Assembly: GCA_010015745.1 (NCBI GenBank)
Contig: ML978158.1
Span: forward strand, 248,001-312,000
Direction of reading: 5' to 3'
Origin: Setomelanomma holmii
Lineage: Eukaryota; Ascomycota; Dothideomycetes; Pleosporales; Phaeosphaeriaceae
Length of the DNA: 64,000 nucleotides
In this document: piece by piece, positions 1 through 13,400 of the stretch
Layout: every line of letters begins with the position of its first letter
Position numbering within the stretch: position 1 is the first letter of the stretch
Program-made: the position numbers and the translations under genes
The notes under the pieces: model-generated
What the model saw: the letters and a program-made list of their open reading frames with translations, nothing else
What the model was told of the DNA's origin: nothing
Databases searched by the model: none

Positions 1-544
1 GGAGACAATCGCGTGTCAGCTGGGATGTTGCAGATGATGGAAGGGCTAGACCATGGCTGCATCTAAAGTTAAAACGGCTCAAGCATCGGGCAGGATTCCC
101 CGACTGACGGATAGGCTTTTAGGTCGGATGTGGTACATTGCTTGCAGACCCTTCGTGGCAGCGGCTGTGAAGCAACATGCGCATGCGAGGGAGCTAAAGC
201 ATCTACGCACTCCCCAGCAAGTCAATTTGTTCCACGGCTTTCCGGCTAACCCCAAGAAAAGCCCTAGCAGAAACGGCTGTGGCCTTACAACTCGAGCTTT
301 GAGCCATAACACATATACCGGTCTCGTCGATCAAAGCTCTGTATTGCCGTTTCCTTATTAAAGCCGATGCTTCTCCAGATCCAGTGGATTTCAGTTCAGT
401 CAATCGCCACCCCAAGAGTTCTGTTTCATCTTGCTCCCTGCTTCTAGTACAAAGTCAAACTCAAGGACCAAGAACGTGCCTTACAACCAGCCGCCTGTAG
501 TTATACTTGAAGTCCACGACGAGCTTATATTTGTTACAACCACG
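1..544. other. Upstream flank of the FKBP gene
   Basis: No gene is supported here. Short ORFs on both strands have no recognisable family and no splice-consistent extension. The interval probably holds the promoter and leader of the FKBP gene that starts at 545, and possibly the end of a gene lying outside the window. Confidence 0.4.
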
Positions 545-1512
545 ATGGGCGTCGAAAAGAGGGTGCTCAGACGTGGCAATGGAGTCGATGTACCAAAAAA
601 GCACGACGAGGTCTCCATGGAGTACACAGGTAGCACAAATCTCTCACGTGCTGATTCACTTGTCTTACCAGACTTGCAGGATGGCTCTACGATGATGCTA
701 CACCAGATAAGAAGGGCAAGCAGTAAGTATTCTACCAGCCACATCTTCGATGCAGGGGGAAAGCCAGGGCACTCACACGCGTGTTCTCAGATTCGATTCC
801 TCGGTCGGTCGCGGCGATTTGATAACTCCAATCGGCGTGGGACGTGTCATTCGAGGTACGTTGTTACTTTCACCTGCTTCAGATTGACGCCGTAAGCACT
901 GCATATACGCAGCTTGCAGCTCGAGGTATGCATATGGACGCTCTGACGATTTCCCACAGGCTGGGACGAGGGCATTCTGGGATCCGCGACAAGCTCGCCG
1001 ATGACGTTAGGCGAGAAAGCGACTTTGACCATATCAGCGTACGTAATACATATTCTAGCACGGCCCTCGTACTTTGATGACCGTCGCTAACAAATGTCTG
1101 ATTTAGTGACTATGGCTACGGTGAAGGGTAAGTTCTTTCCGGAGCTCTTTTCTTCCATTATGAACGCCATTCGATGAAATTGGCCGGATACCGCTTCACG
1201 AACGCACGGTCAGCACGGACATCACAGATATCTTCTGGATCGGAATACGGCCCACCACCCCAAGTGCGGATTATCAAGTCTCGACCAAAATCAGCAATCA
1301 CGCATATACCCTGCCGCGAATTCCTCGACTTTTTTCATTCGAACAAAGAAGTCAGCCACATGTCGTGCAACCTAGGCGTCTGCATCGATCAATGCCTCTT
1401 GGCAGCACATTGAGCAGATCATCTGATAAGATTCATGATTGATGAATGCTGACCGAGTGCTTCAATCTAGTGGCTTTCCAGGGCATATTCCATCTAACGC
1501 TAAATTGATCTT
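545..1512 (+). CDS. FKBP-type peptidyl-prolyl cis-trans isomerase, six exons seen, 3' end unresolved
   Basis: A single-domain FK506-binding prolyl isomerase, invisible as one ORF. Exons: 545-629, 680-722, 791-855, 960-1038, 1107-1127, 1471-1512. Introns begin with GTAGCA, GTAAGT, GTACGT, GTACGT and GTAAGT and end in AG. The joined frame starts MGVEKRVLRRGNG and carries the FKBP landmarks VSMEYTGWLYDD, GKQFDSSVGRGD, IGVGRVIRGWDEGIL, MTLGEKATLTIS, DYGYGEGGFPGHIP and NAKLI. These include the Tyr, Phe-Asp and Trp of the drug/peptide pocket. Exon phases agree at every junction. Intron 5 (1128-1470, 343 nt) is far longer than the other introns in the window. A donor GTAAGT follows exon 6 at 1513, but no downstream exon encodes the usual last strand (FDVELL-like), so the C-terminus is either missed or lost. 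The family is certain; functionality is not. Confidence 0.85.
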
Positions 1513-4500
1513 GTAAGTACGGAGCATTTCGATTCCTACACCCATCACGGTCAACAGCCATCCTCAAGGTCTCAGTGGAGCCCTTTGCAGAGGCTCCTGG
1601 ATGAGAAGAAGGGATAAGAAGCGACCATGCATGTCTTGCATGGCTGAACTTCCTATCGTTGGCGTTTCAAGCTCTTTTGACAAGCACCGTAAGAGCGACG
1701 ATGGAAGAACTGAGAGTGCTAACACGAGGGCAGTGATGTCGAGCTGAAAGCCATCAACGGCAAAAGAGCATGAACACCCAATAGCAGTCACCAACATTGC
1801 GTTGGGCATCGGCCAGTCCACGAATCCCCCGTAGCTACCCGACCCGCTATGCTGCCCGACCCAACCTCTTCGACCTGTTGGGAGCAATCGCACGCAGCTC
1901 CTTTCAATCACATGCCTCGCATAATTTGCTGCGAGGCAGATTCGGGATTAATGGCACCTGCACAATGATACCATTATCTACACTTTCTGGGCTTCAGCCT
2001 GGTTTACACAAAAGTTACAGATTCTGCCTTCTTACGGCCTTCTTCTTCATACAACCATCGGGACTTGCGCCCTCTGCAGGCCCGGCTTACTTATAATACG
2101 TGCATCTATGGGTCTTGATGACCCCCTGATGTGGTGGCTTGGAAAGTCCTTGGGATTCTCACCGATCTGCTCGTATGAGACCTCAAATGGTTTTCGAAGC
2201 CACTCAAGCAACAATTGGACTCTTGACTTGACCTTCGAGCAAGGTCGGTCAAGATTTGACCATTTTCCAGAATTGTTAAACCTTCCTTTGCGATTGAGAT
2301 TGGATCTGCAGTTATGTAGAGCACGATCTGCGATCCTCTCAATTGCAACTCTGTATCTCCAATAAAAACAAACATGTGGTACATTTTTTTCAAGCCTACC
2401 ACATCAATTGAGGTGTGCCGTCTCTTCTCACTTCTAACGTCCTACCAACGATTGCCACGTTACAAGCTTTCCACGAACGCTTGTTAGACACGGTCGCATC
2501 TCGGAGTTCCAACCAGAATATGGTTCGATATGCGTTCGAGACACGCTTAGCCTTCACTTTGTTGTTCGGCAAGAGTAAGCCGTACCAACGGGCGGGATGG
2601 CTCACACCGACATTGCGCCACCTCAGCCATTACGGGAGAAATGTACGGGCCGCGTACCAAGCTACTTTTCGGTATGCCGAAACCACCAGCCTTTATGACT
2701 CGTACATCTCAGCGCCTTCTCGTGGCGGTAACAGCGGCTCCGGCAGTTGATATGCGGTGTTACGACAAGGTTGCCCATCCATCACGAGCAGGATGGCCTT
2801 ACGAACCAGCCTGGGTATGCCAACACAGCCCTTGAAACTTCACAGCCGTTTTCTCGGCCGTCTTCTGATGATTTCATCCCACCACAACTGACCCACGTGT
2901 TTGTAGCTATCTTCGAAAGGTTGTTTTTCTCGCCTACTGAGCATGATAAGTTGCCGAAGGGTAGACACTACAACCAATCAAGGTGAGCTCATGACGCGCT
3001 TCGATCGTAGAGAGTCCTCCCAGCATCTACAGTATAACGGGATTCTGGACATTGCCGCGTTACGCCCTGCATGAAGCAATCCCAGCGTGAATACGAAAAA
3101 GGCCTGATATTGAACCAATAGCCAAACCCGTAAATGCACGCAATCACCGATCAGGAACCAAATGTTCAGACGAACGTAGTGATACACCACGTTCGAGGCC
3201 CGTCCCGAGCAGACAAGCTCGCGGTCTGACGCGGGCCGCTTCCATTGGCGTGCCGCCCGACGCTGACTTTACCTACTGTGGATATTGCTGGCCTAATGCC
3301 GGACGACCCCCGGTCTAAGTGCGGTCTAAGTGGCGTGGTTCATGTGAGCATGTCCTTGAGTATATTGTGAACAAGTAGACCGCTGTCCTGCTCCTCATGA
3401 GGGCCTGGGGAGTTTAAAGGCAGCCGAAACAGAACGCGAATGCGCACTCAAGAAGAGATGCAATGAGCGTTGGTGAATGCAAATGCAGGGACGGAGTGAT
3501 GCGCCAGAGAGCGATCAACAAGCAGATGATGTATCATATACCTTGTTTGTGTTGTCATAAAGCATATCCCATGGTTTGACGATTGTTGGGCGGTTGATGT
3601 TCGCAGACAGCGTGCAGACGCATTGTGATATGCATATGCGTGAATTTGAGAACGTGCATACTTGTTCGAAACAGAGGATTCGGAGTATAGAATTAGCGAG
3701 CATGATGACGTCCTTGGCCTGTGTGTCGATCGCGATTCTGCATCGCGGATGAATCTGCTCGTATATGCAAAGCAGCCGAGATATGGTAAAGACAGCGAGA
3801 TCCTTGGAGCCAGGCAGAGAACCTGGCGCATTTCCTCTGGAAGACAAGATAGCCCTCGAGACTCGAGATCATCTCACTGTAAGTCGGTGCACAGGACATG
3901 ATGAGTTGTATGTGAAATCCGTTGCTGCCCAAGTTGGTCTTGCCGTCCATCAAGACAAATTACCGATCAATTTCGGCTGTTAATCCTTGAGACACGGCAT
4001 TATTGACCAATGGGCATGGATAGGACTTACCAGATCTCACCGATCAATGCGCCAAGGCTTGCTATGATCCGAGCCGTTGGGTGGAATACATGGGCTCAGA
4101 AAGAAGAGAGTACGGCGTTTGGTGGACTTTCCAATCATTGCCAAAACAACTTTAGTCACTAACACACCTTTGCCTGTCCTTGAGCCAGTAAGCAGCCTTC
4201 ATTTGCCATATCTTCACACGCGTAGCGCGGTAGAATATCAACAAGGTCGGTACATACACTGCTAATGCTTTCGGCAACTTCGTAATAATGGTACATTCCT
4301 CCGAAGATTCATGGTCAGCGGCCCCAGACTGTCCCGTCTTAACCTTGTTATCGCTTATCAGCCGGCCGCGAAACTTGGTTTAGATGCTCATCAGTCCAGA
4401 TCTGTAAGCGACGGCGGAGGCAGGGAAGCAACCGAGTCTAGATGCGACGCAACGTCGCCTCAGAAATTTGAGCTCGTCTCCATTCAGTCAGAGAATCCAG

Positions 4501-7500
4501 ACAGATCACGTCGAGAACTCCACGGCTAGTGACAGCAAACGCGATTTGCGTGGAGCTTGCATGCGTGATGTACATAATTGCTGTCTTTAGGACCACCTGC
4601 ATCAAGCGTCCACGCAGCCTTGCAGCCTGCATCATGTATAACAATGTATGCCGCTTGGCAATCAGCCGTGGTCATTCATCATGGCTGCATGCGTTCGCAG
4701 TGCGCTTATGCATCGCTCAGCATGCTGCAACCTGCAGAAGATCCTTCCCCAAGGTACTGAAAGGGCTCAGGTGATTGCGTGGCCATGCATCCATTTTCGG
4801 TGTAAGTCCTGAATGTGTCATATGATCTGTACCGTCCAGCGGGCATGCGATCGATAAGTCAGCATTGGTAGAACCTTGGAACGAGAGCAGACATGATTCC
4901 AGATCCCTGGTAGCTAGATCGACAGATAGTCGGACAGGGCTGCGAGCGAGGCTCTGCCCATATTGTTCGGTCTTATGAGTGTTCTCGATCGACGTGGTGT
5001 ATCCTTTGCACGAACTTGAAAGCCTGCCTTATGTTAAACGCTTTCGATCTTCATACCACCTCTCGTGTCGACTCAAGCTGCATACGGAGTCCAGTAACTC
5101 CTGTCCAGATCCTTGGCTTCTCGGCAGCGCAAATTTTTTTGCGGACACTCCACAGAATCATTCGAAGTGCGAGGGACCCCACGAAAACATCCTTCAGGTT
5201 GACCCACTAGGACTTTCGGATGATGCCAGAACACCCCAGGCTAGTAGCGATCTTGACCCCAACCATCACATAGCCATTTCGCTCGATCTGCCAAGTAAGC
5301 GGTCTGTCCGTGCTTGACAGAACATGCACAAACAAGAGCAGAGAATCTGCCCAAGGTCAGCTGCCGATGCCGAAGCTACTCGCTCGAATCACTGAACTAG
5401 CGAGCCGCAAAATTTCTCTGCCCCGTTGTTATGCCTAGATCCTTGTCCCATTCTCTTACAACATTGAGTGAGCATTCTTCGGGGCTCTTTGTGAGACGGT
5501 GACAATGGCCCCGCTTGTTAAACATTGATCATGAGGATCTCGAGACGCGGTGGATGAAGTGACTGCTATGACGACATCTGTGCCACTGTCGACAAGTGCG
5601 AATGTACTCCGTAGCTGAAGCGAGGTTCCACGGTTTGGGGACTGGTACAGTGCTTCACCACGTAGATGGGTAAGTCACATCGGCCTAATGTTTAAGACCA
5701 CGTGTTTTCCGTTCGGAGCGGTGTAACACAACGTCGAAGAGCTAAATTTACGAGCGTCCACAAGCGAGTTGGACTCTGTCTGCGAATGCTTCTGCTCGTC
5801 ATAATTTGCGGATATGCGTTACAAGACCAGAACAGTGGACATACCGTTATCAAGTAAAATTCCCGTGAATTATCATGTGGCAGAAACATACCGTGCGATA
5901 TTTATTGCCAGCAGATAGGTGCAATACATCGTGATACGATTCTGAGGTATGCCGGCTGCGTCCAAGTCACAACTTGGTCGTCACTGTCGTCGACATATGC
6001 AGTGACAAATGCTTGAGTGCCGCAAATTATTCGATCGGAATGAGACTGCCGCTCACGGAACGCCAGGCAATTCGACATTATGATCGGTATGTTGCATTCG
6101 TCTGTCGAGGCTGGAGCGTGTGAGGAGGTGTAGATTCTGCGATGCACGCGAGTCGGTTCCGTCTACCCGTGGATGAAGTAAGGAGGCAGCCATTGTGACA
6201 GTCACGTGGCAAAAGAAAATCATCAAGAGCGCGCGCTGCACTCCACAACCTTCTTGACCACAAGAGCCGCCAACTCTGCCACGACCGACGACAATGCGAT
6301 CTTTCTCAACTTGCGATGCAGAGAGGCATAGCACAAGACAACGAATGACTCGCAAGGAGCTCAGTGCCCGCTTGGCCAGGCGTCCATCACCAGACCAATA
6401 ACAGGACGTGCTACGGAAGTTCGACGTCTTCTCGCGACTGGTGCATCGCATCACTCTCCACCGTTCAAAAGAGCTACTTCAATTCGAGCATTGGCGACAG
6501 CACAAAAGCGAAGCAAAGAGATGATGTTCATTCGCGACATTATTGATCTCTTCTTGAGTTGTCCCGTTGGCGGATCAAGGAAATTGCAAGTGGATATAGC
6601 CTGTCCGTGAGTGGTCCATGCAACTCATCAATTGCGACATGGCGACGAGGCGACACAACAGCAGTGTTCATCTTGGCATTGCATTGCTCCTGCGCGATGA
6701 CTCTGCATGGCAGCGCATTCGGCCAGGTAATAATGACATGTCTCTTCATGCCATCAAAGTCACCAAAGTGCAGGTCTATCGAAAGAGCTTTCGCATGCGA
6801 CAGGCAGCACGATGAGTGGTTGAGTGACGAGGCCAGGCCTGAGGCATGTGGCCCCTTTCCAGGCTTGCGTAGTCGGAAAAGACATCGTTCAGGGCCATCT
6901 GTCAGGCTGGTCAAGTTAGGGTCATTTCGGGCTGGATCCTGAAGCGCGACGACGACGCCCTCCTCGTCAACTCTCGAGCCCCAATTGAATGCTCGCATTC
7001 GCTTTGAAAATTGTCATCCATAGGTTTACGGTGGGAGTGTTCTTTGTTAAACCACACGCGCCCGACAGTCGCCTCATTTCAGCCGAAAATCTTTGCTTCC
7101 AGCTGCGGACCACACAGAAGCTGACCTGGATCGTCCATATCCTGGCTGTAATTTACTCTGCTTTTGCAGCTTACCCGACATGAGATGGTCTAAAATACAG
7201 CCAGTGCCCTGCCGATCAGGCACCGCAGTCGTCTAATTGGCCTACCCCTGGCTCAATCAGGCTTAGACTGCTCCGTTAGGGGCCAAGGCTACTCTCCCGT
7301 GCCTGTCCTCCGGACAAGCCACGACGTTTGGCACTGGCCCAAACAGGCCCATGCCATGAGTGACGATTCGTTCCCACGACGGGTGGGCTCTCCAAGTGGC
7401 CCCGGGCCACGCATGCTAGGATTCAGCCATCTTATTTACTTGCATCCCCCGGGCGCTCTCGAATCGCTCCCTACCGCAACAAGCAGGACTTCGTCAACAT

Positions 7501-7617
7501 TCATTTTTGCTGAATAGCTTCACTCTTTCAGGTGTTCAGCAGTCACTCATTACCATCGGCGAATTTACGAGTCCAAGACATTCCGTCTAATATTATATCG
7601 GTCACTATCAACACAAA
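1513..7617. other. 6.1-kb stretch without a recognisable gene
   Basis: Six frames hold only short ORFs (longest about 152 codons, 6540-6998 on the minus strand) with no family motif, no signal peptide and no convincing exon chain. No tRNA, terminal repeats or transposon core was seen. The last few hundred bases probably include the promoter of the BYS1-like gene at 7618; the final leader is AT-rich and ends ...CACAAAATG. Confidence 0.5.
3311..3332 (+). repeat. Perfect 11-bp tandem duplication
   Basis: The 11-mer CGGTCTAAGTG occurs twice head to tail with no mismatch. It lies in a gene-free stretch. The duplication is visible directly; any regulatory meaning would be speculation. Confidence 0.8.
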
Positions 7618-8520
7618 ATGCAGTTCATCACCTTTGTCTCCGCCGCCGCGGCGACCATCGCGACGGTCTCTGCCGGCCCCTCTGCCGTCGAGTTGAACGC
7701 CAACTGCAACAAGACTGCACCTTCTGCTAAGGTTGTCAACCGCTGCAACTACCCAGTCTACATCTGGTCGACTTTCAAGAACATTGGCTGTGAGACCACC
7801 GGCATGGTCACGTTGAAGAAGGGCGAGGAGTATCAGGAGAACTACCAGGACCCAGCTAATGGCGATACCGGCGTCTCCATCAAGATTTCCAAGACCACCG
7901 AGTGCAAGGGCAGTGACATCGTACAGTTGGAATACTTCTTGGAGAAGAGAGCCGATAAGCAGCCATACTGGGGCAACTACCTCGATGTCTCCTATGTCGA
8001 CTGCCTTGGCGGCGACTGCCCTACCAAGAAGGAAGGATACTACCTTTCTGCTGGCTCCAAGGCTGATCGCGCTGCGAAGGCCTCGGCAGACAACTCATGG
8101 TGCCCTGTCCTGGCCTGCTCCGATGCCGCGTCTTGCGCCAAGATGTCTTACATCCTCCCCGATGATGTTCAGACGAAGACTTGCGACCTGACTGCCAGCA
8201 TGAACTTCTATATGTGCGGCTCCGAGGCTCCTTCCGCAGACGACACTCCCTCAGTTCCTGCCTCCTCAGCTCCTGCCTCCTCATCCAAGAAGGCCGATCC
8301 CTCGACGCCCAAGGCCTCCAGCACTGTCAAGGTTCAGTCCAGCGCGGACTACAAGGTCAACGCGGCCGCTGTCACCCCGGCTGCTGAGATCAAGGACTCT
8401 GCGAAGACCCCGAAGGTCAAGACCAAGGTTGTCTATGTCACCGCCTACGAGTACGTAAACGCGAAGAGGCACGAACACGCTCACGCCCACGCTCGTCGCC
8501 ACCAGCCCTTCCACGCATAG
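7618..8520 (+). CDS. Secreted BYS1-type (antigenic thaumatin-like) protein
   Basis: An intronless 300-residue protein. Residues 1-19 form a signal peptide ending near AGPSA. The core (about residues 30-210) has the BYS1/thaumatin-like opening VVNRCNYPVYIWS and about eleven cysteines, including a DCLGGDC and a WCPVLAC motif, consistent with a disulfide-bonded extracellular fold. After residue 210 comes a Ser/Pro/Ala/Lys-rich linker of low complexity, then a His-rich basic tail (EHAHAHARRH) that could bind metal or wall polymers. Blastomyces BYS1 homologues are yeast-phase or secreted antigens; the molecular role is unknown. The ATG lies in CACAAAATGC, a good fungal start context. There is no obvious GPI signal, because the tail is charged rather than hydrophobic. 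Confidence 0.85.
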   Translation: MQFITFVSAAAATIATVSAGPSAVELNANCNKTAPSAKVVNRCNYPVYIWSTFKNIGCETTGMVTLKKGEEYQENYQDPANGDTGVSIKISKTTECKGSDIVQLEYFLEKRADKQPYWGNYLDVSYVDCLGGDCPTKKEGYYLSAGSKADRAAKASADNSWCPVLACSDAASCAKMSYILPDDVQTKTCDLTASMNFYMCGSEAPSADDTPSVPASSAPASSSKKADPSTPKASSTVKVQSSADYKVNAAAVTPAAEIKDSAKTPKVKTKVVYVTAYEYVNAKRHEHAHAHARRHQPFHA

Positions 8521-10456
8521 ATGCCACCTATTATAATTGTAAATCACGGCATTGGGTTGGGTGTTCAGGGAATGGTGTTGCTGCATATTACCCGCCGATA
8601 ATCAAGATACCTATTACACGATATACCCCGTGGAGAGGAAGAGGGATTGAGGAACCTTCAAAGTAATGACGAGGTAGACAGCGTCGCAGGCCAAATCTAT
8701 TCATTCTTAACCACAATACCGCTGCGCACTCCTCATTGGTCGTGTTATTATTCGCTTCAAATCACTCTTCGCCTTCCACGCTCTGCGTTACGACAATCTA
8801 TTGCAACTGGGCATCTGGATCACGGCGCTTTTCTTCTTGGGCATATACCTGTCTTCACGATGTCACGATATACCTTGGTTTTCTAGCCTACTCGCCTGGG
8901 CTAGCGGGTCACAACTTCTTTCCTTACTTCACTTCCCGCTGAGCATTGCTTCTGATGCATTAGACTGGACGCATGGGGATGTGCACACTGAGACGTCCTG
9001 GCTTGCTGTGTCTGTATATCTAGAAAATAGGACTCTCTTTGTCGATCTATCAATGTGCCCTTGCCATGTGAGCCGTGCTAATTTCGCTTCACGGCATGCG
9101 TCGCGACAGACTCGCGTCGCACGACGCGTCCTACAACGTGCCTGCCACGCAAGCTCTCGTGCTCCAAGATAACGAAGATGATCACGAGTCAACTTGTATT
9201 CCCCGTTCCTATTTCTGGAATCACTGCGGTGACTATACCCTTACTTGACGTTGGTTCAACTTCGAAACATCCGCAATGCTTATCAACCACGCCGCCTCCT
9301 CACAGCCGTCTGGCCACGCGAGCATTCCCTGTTACCCGTCCGTTACCCCAGATGGGTCATCCCACAGCAATGGTAGCACAATTCGTTCGCGAAGTGGCAC
9401 AGCATATGTCGAGGAGGCACAGAACTTTGGCGACGTTCGTGCCAGTACACTGGGACTTCTGGACTGGCAATCATGGGCACATGATTCACGGCAGACACGA
9501 CAGCCATGGTACTGCGAGCAGAGACTAAATGGACCTGTATCTGCATCGCATCCGGTACGGTCTCAATTCCACATGCACCCTGCGTGCGACTGACACAAGC
9601 CGTGGTTGCTGAGTGCGCTTCGGCACGTCTCCATCAAAATCTGTCAGCCATGCGATACTTGCCGACAGTCCTCTGAAACGTGGTATTGACACTTCCAGAA
9701 CATCTCGAAAACGACATTACAAGCAGAAGTTGGATCCGACCCAAAGTTCACGAATATTCGGCAGTTGAATAGGGGGTGTTCTCTCACTTTCCATGTTGGT
9801 GTTCGCCATGCGCACAACGCTGCCAGCCAAGGTGCGACCCACGCCGGTGCCTTGCAGAACGGTGAGGGACCCCCAAGACCCCCTCGCATGCAGGCACCAG
9901 ACAATCCGCCAGCCTCCACATCTTCACTCCGGTTTGTCTTGATGCAGAGTTTGCATCGGCTCGCAGTAGTCAGGCATTCTAGAACGCTGCTTACCGTCAT
10001 TAGCATCTTGAACACCAGTCGAAGAGCGGTAGACCCACTAAATCACCCACACTCGAGGCTTCAGTGAGTTGCCGATATCGATAGAAGTATCGATAAGGCT
10101 TCCGTAGTTCACGCGGTTGTGGGTCGCGCAGACTAGATAGCACGAATGTGGAGGCATTCTTCCGTTCAATTCAGCCATTGTGGTGGCCAAGAACGAGCCG
10201 GTCGGTAAATGCGGACAGACTAGAATGCTGACGGAACTGCTCCGTCACCTTGATTCACGCACTCGATAATCCATCGCGATCAAGTAGATCCGCGAGCCCG
10301 AATGAACGCTGAGTGGACGAATCGATCGGATTGTAGTGGTTCAATGATTTTGCATTTGCTACCTCTCGGTAGTGTCCCTGCGAGATGACAGCATGTTGCG
10401 GTGAGACTAAGGAACCACTTCCATGTCTAGTTGTAAAGAAAATCTGCATATCCTGT
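8521..10456. other. Intergenic region, no gene seen
   Basis: This lies between the 3' ends of two convergent genes (BYS1-like on plus, DUF3433-like on minus). ORFs up to about 123 codons are present on both strands but none shows domains, leaders or splice-consistent continuation. No RNA gene or repeat was recognised. Confidence 0.45.
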
Positions 10457-13400
10457 CTACCAACACTTCCATCTCCTAGATGAATTGCTGGGAATGTGGA
10501 AGCCGGTCTTGGGTGCGTCCACCCAGTCAACGGCATTTTGTCCCCCAACCAGCTCAACACCCCATCGGATTTGCCCATCGCGGTCGCGGAACCACCCAAG
10601 CATTGTCTTGATATCCTTGTTCTTCTTCAGGTCGACGCCTTTCTCCGCGACGAGTTCTAGGAAATTGTCACTGCCTGCAATGAGCACGAGCATATCAGCG
10701 ATAAGCTGAACATCGCGATTCATGAAGCTAGTGTAGCGGCGTTGTAAACTAAGAACAGTGACTGCGGTGAAGATGAGCCAGACGAGAATCGCGGTGGAGA
10801 GGTATGTGGCCGTAGTGTTCATATGAAGAACGCGGACGCGATGCGAAACCGATGCTGTGATAGTCCGAGCGGTGTTGAGTACCGGGAAGCTTTTCGCCGC
10901 CGCAATGGAAGAGCCATTTATATCGACGGGTTTCCCAAGTGCTTCCATGCTGTTATCTTGAATAGTCTGATACGCGTAGCCGCCCTTGCTGAGTGACAAT
11001 CCACTGTTGACAAACTGCTGGAAGAATGTCTGGAAAGTCTGATCCGCCAGCCGAGCCATGGTGGTGTAATTGAGAAGTGCATCAGAATCTTGCTTCGCGA
11101 GCGTGTACATTGAGTAAGTCATGAGATCCATGTTGATGCCGTTTCTCTCATCTCGAAACACAAATGCGTTCTGCGTTACTGCTTCATACGACGCTCTACC
11201 AACGGACCCTGTCTGTCTGTCCGCTGAGCCAAGTAGCGAGTCCAGGAACAGTACGCCGAAAGATGCTGTCAAGTTCTGCTTGGCGCTGGAGGTCGTGCTG
11301 TTGATACGTGCTTTTGAAATTTCGTGCCGGGTGAAGACGTCGGCCCAAGCTACATCAGCCTTGGCTGCATTGCCTTCGATCTCATAGTAATGCACATAGC
11401 TGGTGTTTGCATCAACTGAGACCTTCGCTTCAGCTGTCTCTATGATGGGCACGCATCGAGCCATCTGAATCTTCGGCTGCTGTTCAAATAGTACAACATT
11501 TTGGTCGTTGTAGTCCTTCACCACAACAGGTCGGCCCACAATCCACTTGGTAGTCAGCGTTAGTAGCCATGGTAGGTTCTCGTACGGATAGTCGTAAAAG
11601 TTTGGAGTCTTGTCTGATGGTATCACAGGCGACCAGTAGCCTAGCAGCGAGCGCTGTGGGTCAGTGGCTGATCCGTTCTGACAACACCTCACAGCCACAT
11701 CAGTTGACAGCACAGTGGTGTGGGCATCCGAACCGATCAAATTGTCTGTCGGTAGGCTGTAAAGTTCGATCTTGCCCGATTTGTTGAATTTGTCAAGGAC
11801 ATTGGGCATGAAATTTTCCGCTTTGTCTGTAAGATCGTCGAACTCTATCCAGGCGGATGTATTGGAGATTTCTTCGACAGTGCTGCAGTCTAGCCGGGCT
11901 CGCAAAGCTGGCACTCTGAGCGTTACGTTGGTCGAGAAGGTTGTCCCACCACTTGTCGCATCTGATAGTCTTGTAGAGGCACTGGTGTTTGTGTCGTTCA
12001 GAACATTCGAAAGGTCGATCGGGAGGAAGCTCCAGCCATCCGAGGTCCATGGAAGCTGCGAGCCATTGAAAGATTGCTGCATACCTGCTCCCTATAGCCA
12101 ATTCTTGGAGACATCCACGAAGAGATTGTTCAGCACTTTAGCTTCAGCGATTCCTGCGAATGTAGTACCCGACACATCTACTTCTGTGATGTTCGGAACT
12201 TGACGCATCTCTAGACTCCGTGGTAGGGACCGCTCCTGAGTGACAGTACGCAATTCGCGTTCGAAGAGGGCGGACATCGACACAGTGAGCACCTGAGCAA
12301 GGATTATGCCAATGGCGATCATGAGGAGTACCCAGTGCCTGTTGCGACCTGCCTTGAAGGCCGCGCCAACCCAGGACTTCGAACGATAAGTCAAACCGGC
12401 TCCCGAGTTCATTGAAGTTGGTCCACGGGACATTGCAATGAAAGGCTGAAGGATGCGCCACGTCATGTCGAGTTGGTCCCACCAGAGTCGAACCACGATA
12501 CTCACTACGGTTGGTGCAATGGATATAGGCGCGAAGTTAGTGAAGCTGAGACCAAGTTTCGAGATGTCTGCTCCATAGACAAAGGCGATTTGGGACAGCT
12601 GAGAGCGCGCGGAGAAAGCGTTCAGGACAAGGACAGCAACGAGAACGAGAGTAAGAAAGAAGCCCAGGGCAAGAAGCATGCGTACGCGGATCACGCTGGG
12701 TTTCCAGGTTCGCCTCGCCTTCACCTTGATAGGTGGATCTACATGAATGTTAGTATGCCTTGTCAAGTAGGAATTAAAGACATGCTTACCGGTGTTGTCA
12801 TTGCCTGTGAGCAGATCGCCGTTAGCAGTAAGGAATTTCTCACCCTGCAACGTAGTGTAAAGATCTACCCGTGAAGATTGATGCAAGCTCCTAACCGTCG
12901 ACAACTCGTTCCGGTGCTGGATCAGGAGGAGGCTGAGACCGACAGCACTAGCCGGATCCGATCGAAGATTGAGCGGCCGAATTGATAGGCGAGAGGTACA
13001 AAAGATAAGTCCCAAGAGGGCAGAAATGGCGAAGAAAAGTGCAGCGAGGCTGAAGCCAATTTCTGTCAAAACAATCACTCTGCTTTCCACAATAACACCC
13101 TCGCCCTGTGCAACATCAGTGTCCAAAAGCTCCGGGTTGCTAAACGCTTCTCGAACAGTCTCTGTGAGGAAGCGACCTTTGATCATGGCTGCTTTGCGAA
13201 CAAGATCCTGATCGTCCATCATGAAGCCTACGCTGTAGTTCGACAGAGCAGAAAGAAGTGGTGCCATTCCCGAGAATCCGGGTAACACCGGGGCTACCGT
13301 CTTCCCGTTAGCGTCAGTCGAGGATTGACTACCAGGTGCTGTCACTGCAAGCGTGCTGTGTTCATCGAAAAACGTTTTCCAATCATTTTGAATGCTCTGA

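Noticed and set aside
6540..6998. 152-codon minus-strand ORF in the gene-free stretch
   Set aside because: No recognisable motif, mixed codon use and an overlapping plus-strand ORF of similar length; not better than chance.
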